From positions 59,614 through 123,613 of the forward strand of contig JAIUOS010000009.1 in the NCBI GenBank assembly GCA_020161755.1: a stretch of 64,000 nucleotides of DNA, read 5' to 3'. This document shows positions 24,147 to 31,373 of this stretch, in pieces; the first letter of the stretch is position 1, and each line of letters opens with the position of its first letter. Source of the DNA: Actinomycetota bacterium. GTDB lineage: Bacteria > Actinomycetota > Actinomycetes > Propionibacteriales > Propionibacteriaceae. A model generated the notes under the pieces. That model had not been told where the DNA came from, did no database searches, and saw only the letters and a program-made list of their open reading frames with translations. Both the position numbers and the translations under genes were made by a program.

Positions 24147-25609
24147 GGCTCTTCACAATCCAGGGTGTAGCTGAGGTCTGAACCCGCCGGTCTCGAGTAG
24201 CGATCTGGCGATGTAGTTGGTGAGGTTTCGGAAGCCGAGGGCGCTGCCGCGGAGGTGTTCGAGGCGGCCGTTGATCGCTTCGGTAGGGCCGTTGCTGGTG
24301 CCGGGCCGGTCGAAGTAGGCGAGCACGTCGGTGGCTCGCTGTTTCAGGGTTCGGCCGAGGGATCGGAGTTCGACGAGCGCGGCGGGTACGCCGCTGGCGA
24401 GGCTGGCGATCAGCTTGGTCATGAGGTCACGGCCGCGGGTGGGGTCGGGGTCGCGGTAGGCGGTGATCATTCGCTGGTATGCGGCCCAGGTGACTTCGAC
24501 GGCGACATGATCATCGCCGGCGAACAGGGCATCAAGCCGGTTCTTCTGTTTGTCGGTGAGCAGGCTCGTGCCGGTGTGCAGGGTCCGTCGGGCCGAATAG
24601 AGCGGGTCGCCGGCCCGGCCGCGGTGGCCGTGGAGGTCTTGCTGGATCCGGCGGCGGCACTTGTCGAGGGCATCGCCGGCGAGGCGGACGACGTGGAAGG
24701 GGTCCATCACCGCGACCGCGTCGGGCAGTTCTTCGGTGGTGGCGGTCTTGAAGCCGGTGAAGCCGTCCATCGCGACCACCTCGACGGCGTCTCGCCAGGC
24801 CTGGTCGCGCTCAGCCAGCCAGGTGGCGAACACGTTCTTGGAACGGCCCTCGACCATGTCGAGCAACCTGGCTGGACCGTCACCGGTGCGTGGCCCGGTC
24901 AGGTCGATGATCACGGTGACGTACTTGTCGCCGCGGCGGGTGTGGCGCCATACGTGCTCATCCACCCCGATCGTGGTGACCCCGGCGAACCGTGCCGGGT
25001 CGTTGATCAGCACCCGCTTGCCCTCGGCCAGCACCGCGTCGTTCGCCGTGTTCCACGACACCGCCAGTCCTTCGGCGATCCGGGCCACGGTGAGGTGCTG
25101 CACCACGATGCCCTCCAGCGCCCACCGCAGGCCACGCCGGGACAGCTTTGCCCTGGGCTCGGCGGCCCGGCTGGTGTCCTGGCGCCACACATGCCCGCAA
25201 CCCGTGCACCGATACCGGCGGATGGTGACCTCCAGGATCGTCGGACGCCAGCCCAGCGGCTCGTGGGCGAGCTTGCGGATCACCGTACCGACCGGGGTGC
25301 CCTGACAACCGCAGCGGCGGCACCACTCATCGGGCTCGACGACCCGGCAGGCCAGCACCGCGCTGCCCGGCTCGAGCAGCTGACCAACCACCTCCAGACC
25401 AAGCTCATCGACACGGCAGAACGTGGTCAGGTCAGGGCAAGCGAAGGTAGCGTGAGGCACGTCGAGGTCTTCCAGACGGGTTGTGTGAGAACTCCCATCA
25501 TCGGAAGACCTCGACCCTCACCCCGGCACCGACGCGCCGCCATCGATCACACCCTCGCTACACCCTCGTTTGCGATGAGCCACCAAACCACGCTGAATGA
25601 CGAAGAGCC
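24147..25609 (-). mobile_element. ISL3-family insertion sequence
   Basis: A 1,463-bp element with one transposase gene. The left tip GGCTCTTCACAATCC at 24147 and the right tip, read inward, GGCTCTTCGTCATTC at 25609 share the GGCTCTTC end typical of ISL3 elements. The 8-bp flanks (GCTAAAGC on the left, GTCATGGT on the right) do not match, so either the flank has been altered or a deletion followed insertion. The right end lies inside the truncated deoR gene. Confidence 0.82.
24153..25460 (-). CDS. ISL3-family transposase
   Basis: A 435-residue transposase. The N-terminal zinc ribbon has two CxxC pairs (CRRCGCQG and YRCTGCGHVW), followed by a helix-turn-helix (LTVARIAEGLAVSWNTANDAV). The DDE core reads VTTIGVDEHVWRHTRRGDKYVTVI, then VEVVAMDGFTGFKTATTEEL and DAVAVMDPFHVVRLA, and the C-terminus has SNGPTEAINGRLEHLRGSALGFRN, where the catalytic E lies. 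The end LHPGL falls six bases from the left tip. The gene is intact. Confidence 0.92.
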   Translation of the reverse strand: MPHATFACPDLTTFCRVDELGLEVVGQLLEPGSAVLACRVVEPDEWCRRCGCQGTPVGTVIRKLAHEPLGWRPTILEVTIRRYRCTGCGHVWRQDTSRAAEPRAKLSRRGLRWALEGIVVQHLTVARIAEGLAVSWNTANDAVLAEGKRVLINDPARFAGVTTIGVDEHVWRHTRRGDKYVTVIIDLTGPRTGDGPARLLDMVEGRSKNVFATWLAERDQAWRDAVEVVAMDGFTGFKTATTEELPDAVAVMDPFHVVRLAGDALDKCRRRIQQDLHGHRGRAGDPLYSARRTLHTGTSLLTDKQKNRLDALFAGDDHVAVEVTWAAYQRMITAYRDPDPTRGRDLMTKLIASLASGVPAALVELRSLGRTLKQRATDVLAYFDRPGTSNGPTEAINGRLEHLRGSALGFRNLTNYIARSLLETGGFRPQLHPGL

Positions 25610-25734
25610 GTCATGGTGGACACTGCGCACAGCTCGGCGAGCCGGTCCACTGTGAGCGTGCCGTTCCGGATCAACGCGTCCAGGATCGCGAGCTGTCGCT
25701 CCTTCGGCCCCTCGGGTCCGGGAACAGCCCCCAT
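25610..25734 (-). pseudogene. N-terminal fragment of a DeoR-family regulator, cut by the ISL3 element
   Basis: Read from ATG 25734, the fragment encodes GPEGPKERQLAILDALIRNG then TLTVDRLAELCAVSTMT, the recognition helix region of a DeoR helix-turn-helix. It then runs into the ISL3 tip at 25609. The sugar-binding domain is missing. AGGAGG lies upstream of the start. Because the fragment ends the catabolic locus on its 3' side, the locus once had two DeoR regulators: this broken one and the intact one at 33813. The fragment would have no ligand-binding part. Confidence 0.75.
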
Positions 25735-25890
25735 CGACCACCACCTCCTGGTGGCCATTGTCCACGGCCCCGCCTCCTGGACGTCACGGACGCGCCAGGC
25801 CCCGCGCCGCATCACTGCTGGCCGCTGGAGGGCGCGGACGGTCGACAGGGCGGCCTCCTCCTTCTTCCCGCGCGGTCGACGGCGCAGGCC

Positions 25891-26352
25891 TCACCCCTCG
25901 GTCGTGGGGGCGTCGATGGCGTCGATGGCGTCGATCATCCTGACCCGACGCTCATGACGGCCTCCGAGGAAATCCGTGCTCAGCCAGGTGCCCACGATCT
26001 CCTCCGCCAGGCCTTCCCCGACGACCCTTGCCCCCAGTGCGATCGCATTGGCGTCATTGTGCTCACGCGACATCCTGGCCGAGTAGGTGTCGGACACGAT
26101 GGCACAGCGCACACCCGGCACCTTGTTCGCGGCCATCCCGATTCCCTGTCCCGTGCCGCAGACGAGGATCGCCCGGTCAGCCACGCCTCGGGCGAGCTCG
26201 CGAGCCGCCCGCTCGCCGAAAGTGGGGTAGTCGACGCTCTCAGAGGTGTGCGTACCGACATCCTCGACGTCGTGGCCGAGTTGACGGATGTACCCCGCCA
26301 ACCCATTCTTCAGCTCCAGGCCAGCATGGTCACTGGCGACGATGATTCTCAA
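25891..26352 (-). CDS. rpiB: RpiB-family sugar-phosphate isomerase
   Basis: A 153-residue isomerase. ASDHAGLELK carries the D8-H9 pair, VCGTGQGIGMAANK the C65-GTG motif and SREHND the H98 residue, all landmarks of ribose-5-phosphate isomerase B and its LacAB/EryI relatives. The start is TTG 26352, chosen because GAGGAG lies six bases upstream; the next in-frame ATG would miss the first strand. The C-terminal tail (RRVRMIDAIDAIDAPTTEG) has a short repeat. It follows the TIM-like gene, separated by two strong hairpins, so it may be separately regulated. This copy has the classical catalytic set, unlike its neighbour at 27357, so the two probably act on different substrates. Confidence 0.88.
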   Translation of the reverse strand: MRIIVASDHAGLELKNGLAGYIRQLGHDVEDVGTHTSESVDYPTFGERAARELARGVADRAILVCGTGQGIGMAANKVPGVRCAIVSDTYSARMSREHNDANAIALGARVVGEGLAEEIVGTWLSTDFLGGRHERRVRMIDAIDAIDAPTTEG

Positions 26353-26448
26353 TGGTTGCTCCTCGGTCCGCTGTGTCCTCTGCTCCGCTGGTGCGCATCG
26401 CGACTGCGCACAGTGCCCTCGTCCGGGAACCGGGCAAGGGGCTGGGTG

Positions 26449-26497
26449 CTCGTGCCGACCGGTTCTGGGGAATGGGCCCCTGACCGGTCGGCACGAG
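26449..26497 (-). terminator. Large intercistronic stem-loop 1 (possible terminator or attenuator)
   Basis: A perfect 15-bp inverted repeat, CTCGTGCCGACCGGT (26449-26463) with ACCGGTCGGCACGAG (26483-26497), encloses a smaller GGGG/CCCC hairpin. It lies between the TIM-like gene and rpiB, 112 bases after the TIM-like stop. It could end the upstream transcript or stabilise its 3' end. Confidence 0.55.
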
Positions 26498-26500
26498 TGT

Positions 26501-26533
26501 GCCGGTCCCCGAGCGGCGCGCTCGGGGACCGGC
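26501..26533 (-). terminator. Intercistronic stem-loop 2, next to stem-loop 1
   Basis: A perfect 14-bp inverted repeat, GCCGGTCCCCGAGC (26501-26514) with GCTCGGGGACCGGC (26520-26533) and a 5-base loop. Only three bases separate it from the first hairpin. A tandem pair of this strength points to a deliberate break or processing point between two cistrons. Confidence 0.6.
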
Positions 26534-26608
26534 AAGATGTGGCGCAGCCCCACGGGGTTGGAACCCGTTCTGATGGTCTCCGTGGGACCGTGCCAGTCCT
26601 GTGTGGGG

Positions 26609-27355
26609 TCAGTGGCGACCGACCCACTCGCCGGCGATCGCCAGGATCTCGAGGTACCCTTCGGCACTCCACGCGGCACGGCCCACGAAGAGCCCCTCCA
26701 CGCCCGGGATCCCCAGGAGCTCCGCTGCGTTCCCCCGGTTCACCGACCCCCCGTAGATCACCGCGGTCACCCGATCCGCGTAGCGGTCGTGCAGGGCGTC
26801 GAACGCCCGGGCGAGGTCCTCCCGACGGGGCTCCCGTCCGTGCTCGCCGATGGCCCAGATGGGTTCGTAGGCCAGCACGACACCCGAGGTGTCGACGCCA
26901 TCGAGCGCGGAGTCGGCCTGCCCGGTGATGAACTCCACCGTGCGCCCCTCCTCGAAGACCTCCGCCGGTTCACCCACGCACAACACGGGCCGCAAACCGT
27001 GGGCGACGATCGACCGGACCTTGCGGTTCACGACCTCGTCCGTGTCCCCGAAGTACTGACGACGTTCCGAGTGCCCGACCTCAACGAGCTCAGCACCCGC
27101 ATCCGCGACCTGCGGTACGGACACCTCACCTGTCCACGCCCCCGCGTCCTCCCAGTGCGCGTTCTGCGCACCCAGAAGGATGCCCGAGTCACGTCCGAGG
27201 ACCCGGTGCACCTCGGAGAGCGCGGTGGCGGGCGGGATGATGAAGGGCTGGACACCCGACCACTGGGAGGCATCTGCCCCGACGAGCTTCTCGGCATAGT
27301 CCCTGGCCGAGGCGAGGGTCCCGTTCATCTTCCAACTGGTGCCCACCCACAGCAT
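26609..27355 (-). CDS. Triosephosphate-isomerase-like isomerase (candidate L-erythrulose-1-phosphate isomerase)
   Basis: A 248-residue TIM barrel with the catalytic set of triosephosphate isomerase: K9 in SWKMNG, H95 in VGHSERRQYFG and E164 in LAYEPIWAIG, plus the phosphate-binding YGGSVNRGNA. The first motif is GTSWKMN in place of GNWKMN; this variation marks the LerI/EryH branch, which isomerises L-erythrulose 1-phosphate to D-erythrulose 4-phosphate, and differs from housekeeping TpiA. The stop of the preceding rpiB-like gene lies one base away (TGACATG), so the two are coupled. The pairing of a LerI-like and a DerI-like enzyme is the known tetritol module in mycobacteria and rhizobia. Substrate is inferred. 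Confidence 0.78.
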   Translation of the reverse strand: MLWVGTSWKMNGTLASARDYAEKLVGADASQWSGVQPFIIPPATALSEVHRVLGRDSGILLGAQNAHWEDAGAWTGEVSVPQVADAGAELVEVGHSERRQYFGDTDEVVNRKVRSIVAHGLRPVLCVGEPAEVFEEGRTVEFITGQADSALDGVDTSGVVLAYEPIWAIGEHGREPRREDLARAFDALHDRYADRVTAVIYGGSVNRGNAAELLGIPGVEGLFVGRAAWSAEGYLEILAIAGEWVGRH

Positions 27356-27356
27356 G

Positions 27357-27812
27357 TCAGTCCTCCTCGTACTCGCAGATCGCCGCGACCTTCGGCACCG
27401 AGTGAGACTCCGGGTCGAAGGTGTAGTCGAAGAACTCCCGCGCAAGCCTGCGCGCGAGCTCGCGTCCGATCACGCGCTCCCCCATGCAGAGCACCTGGGC
27501 ATTGTTGGACAGCACCAGACGCTCGACCGAGTAGGAGTCGTGCGCTGTGCCCGCACGGATTCCCTTGACCTTGTTGGCGGCCATCGCGACACCGAGGCCG
27601 GTACCACAGATGAACACCCCCCGGTCGGCCTCCCCCGCAGCGATCATCCGCGCTGCCCGGACCGCGACGTGGGGGTAGTCGATGTCCTCCCCCTCGCCGA
27701 CTCCCGCATCCATGACCTCATCGATCCGCGGATCCTCCAACAGGTCCTTCTTGATCGTCTCCTTGTAACCGAAACCGGCGATGTCACCGGCCACGACGAC
27801 ACGAAATCCCAT
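27357..27812 (-). CDS. RpiB-like isomerase of the DerI/EryI type (candidate D-erythrulose-4-phosphate isomerase)
   Basis: A 151-residue RpiB-family protein. It has C69 in FICGTGLGVAMAANK and H91 in TAHDSY, but the first motif reads GDIAGFGYKETIK, with isoleucine where classical RpiB has histidine (D-H). The same change is typical of the EryI/DerI branch that converts D-erythrulose 4-phosphate to D-erythrose 4-phosphate. ATG 27812 is preceded by GAGGAGAGAACG. The stop overlaps the next gene's start region (TGACATG). It is the first gene of a second minus-strand operon, after a terminator hairpin at 28084-28125. Confidence 0.78.
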   Translation of the reverse strand: MGFRVVVAGDIAGFGYKETIKKDLLEDPRIDEVMDAGVGEGEDIDYPHVAVRAARMIAAGEADRGVFICGTGLGVAMAANKVKGIRAGTAHDSYSVERLVLSNNAQVLCMGERVIGRELARRLAREFFDYTFDPESHSVPKVAAICEYEED

Positions 27813-28083
27813 GACGTTCTCTCCTCTGTTCCCGGCTGCGTGCCGGGATGGTGGTGTGGATGGAGTGCTCGCACCTGCACTCCTGGCAGCGTGCGGATCC
27901 GTACGGCGCCTCAGGCACGCGCGAGAAACCGCGCCGGACGTGGGCATCTTCTGTCAGTGCGCAACTAGGTCACAAGACAGCGCCAGAGTCGGATACATTT
28001 CGACCACAAAGGCCGCCTCGCACCGATGACCGCCATCGGTTGAGCGTGATGCGCGTTCCGAGGAATCGGTCACCGGCAATGCA

Positions 28084-28125
28084 CCCGTGTGCCCCATGAA
28101 CGTTTCCGCTCTTGAGGCACACGGG
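28084..28125 (-). terminator. Hairpin terminator after the UPF0261 gene
   Basis: CCCGTGTGCC (28084-28093) pairs with GGCACACGGG (28116-28125). It lies 34 bases past the stop at 28159 and separates the RLP operon from the isomerase operon. The remaining 270 bases up to 27813 should hold the isomerase promoter; I see no convincing -10/-35 pair. Confidence 0.55.
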
Positions 28126-28158
28126 CAATCATCGACCGATTGCTCCTGTGGACTTATC

Positions 28159-29556
28159 TCAGTGTTCGTAGTCCCCGTAGGCGAGAATCCTGTCGCTGTA
28201 CGAGTCGTACCTGCCGATCTCCCACCGGTCGCTGATCATGTCCCACACGATCGTCTCCATGAGGTCAGCGAACTCCGGATCGAGGATGTGATAGTCAGTG
28301 GCGATCAGGTCAACCTTGCTCGGGTCCAGCAGCTCCTTCATGAGCTTCCACATGAGCGTTGCTCGACGAGACCATCTCGGGTACTGCTCATCGGGTTCCC
28401 ACACGGGACCGTCGCCGTTGCCCTTCGCCCATCCACGCTCCCGCGTCGCAGTCGACTCTGGTTGGTCGTAGGCGGACCATCCTCTCATCGGGATGACGAA
28501 TGCCGTCGGCCCGTTGGTCTTGTTGAGCTTTCCTGCCATGTAGTCGGAGAGCGCCGCGATCTCTTCTAGCGTCGGGACCATGATGGTCACGCCCTCGTTG
28601 TGCACGTACGGTTTGTCGGTGCCGTGGAAGCCCCGGCGCTTGCCTGTCCTGAAGTCCTCTAGGTACTCGGGGTTGAACTGGGCCATCCCGTTGTATGCGG
28701 CCTGGTCCAGTCCTCCGGGAGCAACGACCTGCGGAATGCCGATGTCGGAAGCGGCACTCATCCGTTCCCCGCCCCACGTCTTCGGTGTCCCGTAGAAGGA
28801 GTTGTACATGTTGTTCGTCAACTCGCCAGGTGTCATGTCGACCACTGCCGTGATGTCCCCCGAGCGCATAAGATCCTCCATCGTCGCGCCGACGCCGACC
28901 GCGTGGAACGTGGCGCAGTCCCAGCCGTGCTTGTCGAAGAAATCCGTGACGTGGATCTGCGTCGGAGTCGTGGTGCCGTACGACGTGACCGCGGCCAGTG
29001 GGCGAGTGGAGCCGGACTCATTCGGAACCTGGGCCATCGCAACCACGGCTGCACAGGCGTTGCTCACGATGCGGTGGGTCACCTTGTTGATCCCCTGCTC
29101 GGCTGTGGGCGAGGCGATGAAGATGTCCTTGTTACCCAGCCACATCGACACGTCTGCACTTGCCATGTCTGTGAGCATGATCTTCGGGATCCCGAAAGGC
29201 AGCGCCCGCATCACGTGAGTCACGGTTGTGGTTCCGACTGAACCCGCCCATGAGATGATGCCGTCCAGGCGCCCCTCGTCAAGCAGTTTGAGTGCCATGC
29301 GGGCACCCGCCTTGCCGACGATCTCAATGGCCTCCGATCGCGGTGCAGTGAAGACATCACTGGCCTGCGTGATTCCCGACTCCTGGAGAACGTCCTCCAC
29401 AGCGATGTCCGCGAAGGCGACCGACGCGCCGAGGGACAGGTCCATGATGAGCGGCTCACCGCCGAACATTCTGACGCGCTCGGCGAGGAACCGGATCTCA
29501 TTCCCCTTGGTGTTGCACATTCCCGTGCAGACGATGACCGGCTTCTTGTTGTCCAT
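28159..29556 (-). CDS. UPF0261 / Tm-1-like ATP-binding protein
   Basis: A 465-residue protein that reads throughout as UPF0261 (the Tm-1-like ATP-binding domain): IVCTGMCNTKGNEIRFL at the N-terminus, MDLSLGASVAFADIAVEDV, IISWAGSVGTTTVTHVMRALPFGIPK in the centre and DMTPGELTNNMYN then PQVVAPGGLDQAAYN in the second half. Tomato Tm-1 fuses this domain to a TIM barrel; here the barrel is the next upstream gene (29606). It is about 60 residues longer than most family members, with a C-terminal extension (KVDLIATDYHILDPEFADLM). ATG 29556 is preceded by AAAGGAGC. Bacterial members have no agreed reaction. As an ATP-binding enzyme beside an RLP it may act as the missing kinase or ligase; this is inference. 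Confidence 0.82.
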   Translation of the reverse strand: MDNKKPVIVCTGMCNTKGNEIRFLAERVRMFGGEPLIMDLSLGASVAFADIAVEDVLQESGITQASDVFTAPRSEAIEIVGKAGARMALKLLDEGRLDGIISWAGSVGTTTVTHVMRALPFGIPKIMLTDMASADVSMWLGNKDIFIASPTAEQGINKVTHRIVSNACAAVVAMAQVPNESGSTRPLAAVTSYGTTTPTQIHVTDFFDKHGWDCATFHAVGVGATMEDLMRSGDITAVVDMTPGELTNNMYNSFYGTPKTWGGERMSAASDIGIPQVVAPGGLDQAAYNGMAQFNPEYLEDFRTGKRRGFHGTDKPYVHNEGVTIMVPTLEEIAALSDYMAGKLNKTNGPTAFVIPMRGWSAYDQPESTATRERGWAKGNGDGPVWEPDEQYPRWSRRATLMWKLMKELLDPSKVDLIATDYHILDPEFADLMETIVWDMISDRWEIGRYDSYSDRILAYGDYEH

Positions 29557-29605
29557 ACCAGAGCTCCTTTGCTCTCATTCTCTTCTTGCAGTGGACGAGT
29601 TGCCC

Positions 29606-30439
29606 TCAGTACAGGTTGAGGGCGTTTTTGTATTCCTTGGTGATCGCAAGGACGGCCTTCTCGATCGGGACCCTCTCAGCAGCCGACCCGCCGATGAACC
29701 CATGGGCCGACGTGTTGTGCATGACATGTGCGGCCTGTCGCGGGCCCTCGATCGGTCCTCCGTGCGCGAACAGAATGATGTCCGGATTGGCAGCCAATGC
29801 AGCCTCGAACATTTCCTGGCTGCGCTCGGTCGCCTCTTCGAGAGTGATCTTCGATGCTGCCCCGGTGATCCCGCCGACGGTTGAGCCGAAATGCGTGGCG
29901 ATCGCGTGGGCGCCAGCCTCCGCGAGCACCCGGGCCTCCTCGGGTGTGAAGGCATATGCCAGAGCAAACATGTTCTCATTTGCGGCCGCCTCGACGAACT
30001 CGACTTCGCGCTTCCAGCCAATTCCGATGTTGTCCATCTGGGCGACGGTGGCATCGCCGTAGATCTTGATCATGAACGGGTTGATCCCCGAGACTCCTGC
30101 GTCACGAAGCCGGCGCAGGTGGTCCTTGTGAGGGATGAGCGGGTTGAAAGCGCCGGACAGGGACAGTATTGGCGTGTCCTTGACATTCGCCACGATCTCA
30201 GGCGCCAAGTCGAAGACAATCTGGTTGATGTCGGAGTTCGGCATGAGCGCCGCAAGCGACCCCTGTCCCTTGAGTCGCCAGTAACTGGTGCCGGAGATGA
30301 CGATCATGTCAGACCCGCCCATCTCCTGCAGCTTCGCCGTCAGGCCCGAACCGCAGTTCGGGACGAAGAGCGGTGCGCCGGTGGAGATCACCTTGCGCAG
30401 ACGGGCGACGACCTCGTCCGCACTGTATACCTTGGCCAT
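29606..30439 (-). CDS. TIM-barrel 'phosphoenolpyruvate hydrolase-like' protein (Tm-1 C-terminal half)
   Basis: A 277-residue TIM barrel, of the family annotated as phosphoenolpyruvate hydrolase or TIM-barrel signal transduction protein. Landmarks are GAPLFVPNCGSGLTAKLQEMGG at the start, SLSGAFNPLI, GVSGINPFMIKIYGDATVAQMD, AIATHFGSTVGGITGAASK and HGFIGGSAAERVPIEKAV at the end, where the phosphate-binding strand lies. ATG 30439 is chosen because AAGGAG lies six bases upstream; nine earlier residues from 30466 are all basic and unlike the family. It is the partner of the UPF0261 protein: the two are one polypeptide in plant Tm-1 and some microbes. The gap between their genes is 49 bases. Reaction unknown. 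Confidence 0.8.
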   Translation of the reverse strand: MAKVYSADEVVARLRKVISTGAPLFVPNCGSGLTAKLQEMGGSDMIVISGTSYWRLKGQGSLAALMPNSDINQIVFDLAPEIVANVKDTPILSLSGAFNPLIPHKDHLRRLRDAGVSGINPFMIKIYGDATVAQMDNIGIGWKREVEFVEAAANENMFALAYAFTPEEARVLAEAGAHAIATHFGSTVGGITGAASKITLEEATERSQEMFEAALAANPDIILFAHGGPIEGPRQAAHVMHNTSAHGFIGGSAAERVPIEKAVLAITKEYKNALNLY

Positions 30440-30484
30440 TCTTCTTCTCCTTCTAGTTGAAACCACCCTGACTCATGGAATCAG

Positions 30485-31372
30485 TCAGATCAAGCAGTAC
30501 TTGGCCAGGAATCTCCTGGCGTTCTCGTCACGTACTGCGATGACGTCTTGCGGTGTCAGCGGAGTGGGCCCGGAAGCACCTGCCGCGATTTCCCCACTCA
30601 GTTGATCGACGACCGAAATGGTCTCCGAAACTGAGTACAACGGGAAATCTGAGCCGAACAACACGTGTTCCGTACTGCCAGCCCAAGGCTTCACCACTTC
30701 CAGCAGGTTCTTCAGTGGCCAAGTTCGCGACCCAGGATCCCGACCGATAACCGAACTGATGTCTGCATAGACATTTGAGTGCTTGCGCAGGAGTCCGGCA
30801 ACGGTGGAGAAATCGATCCGGCCCGCGTGCCCGAGGACCATCGGAAGTTCAGGGAAGTCACAGGCAATCTCATCGAAGCGGGTGGCCCGCGTGTACGTAT
30901 CCGTACAGGGCAGGACTCCGATGTCCCCGGAATGAAACAGAATTGGAAGCCGATGAGCCTCCATGAACTCGTAGATTGGCCATAGCCGGCGATCGTCCAC
31001 ATCGATCTCCTGCATGGCGCCGTGGATCTTGAGGCCTTGGGCACCGCTGTCCTCGACCTCGGATCGGAGGATCTCCGTCGCTCGCTCTGAGCGCGGGTTC
31101 ACGGCACAGAACCGAACGAGGCGATCGGGGGCCAGAGCAACCTGCGACGCTACATAGCTGTTGATGGCGGAGACTTCCTGATCGTCAAGGTCTGGTGAAG
31201 GCACGAGCGCAACTGCGATCGCCTTGTCGATGCCCGACCGATCCATACTGGCCAACAGACGCTCCGTACCGGACTCGACGCTGCTGCCTCCACCACGACC
31301 AGACGAATAGTCGCGGATGAACCGGGGGACCCCCGATCCGGCCCACAAGTGTGTGTGGACATCAACCCTCAT
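30485..31372 (-). CDS. Amidohydrolase_2-family metal-dependent hydrolase
   Basis: A 295-residue protein. The metal ligands of the amidohydrolase fold are visible: H6 and H8 in MRVDVHTHLWAGSG, a Lys in GLKIHG, His in ILFHSGDIG and GHAGRIDFS, and Asp in VLFGSDFPLY. The family includes lactonases, decarboxylases (ACMSD-like) and hydrolases acting on carboxylated substrates. The start is set at ATG 31372, one base after the RLP stop (TGACATG), which implies translational coupling. In this operon it may open a lactone ring or decarboxylate an acid before the RLP step. The substrate is unknown. Confidence 0.82.
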   Translation of the reverse strand: MRVDVHTHLWAGSGVPRFIRDYSSGRGGGSSVESGTERLLASMDRSGIDKAIAVALVPSPDLDDQEVSAINSYVASQVALAPDRLVRFCAVNPRSERATEILRSEVEDSGAQGLKIHGAMQEIDVDDRRLWPIYEFMEAHRLPILFHSGDIGVLPCTDTYTRATRFDEIACDFPELPMVLGHAGRIDFSTVAGLLRKHSNVYADISSVIGRDPGSRTWPLKNLLEVVKPWAGSTEHVLFGSDFPLYSVSETISVVDQLSGEIAAGASGPTPLTPQDVIAVRDENARRFLAKYCLI

Positions 31373-31373
31373 G

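Noticed and set aside
24255..25655. 466-codon plus-strand frame opposite the ISL3 transposase
   Set aside because: Antisense shadow; it even runs through the IS end.
26609..27355. Housekeeping triosephosphate isomerase
   Set aside because: The SWKMNG variant and the locus with RpiB-like enzymes fit the LerI/EryH branch better, and no gapA-pgk cluster is present.
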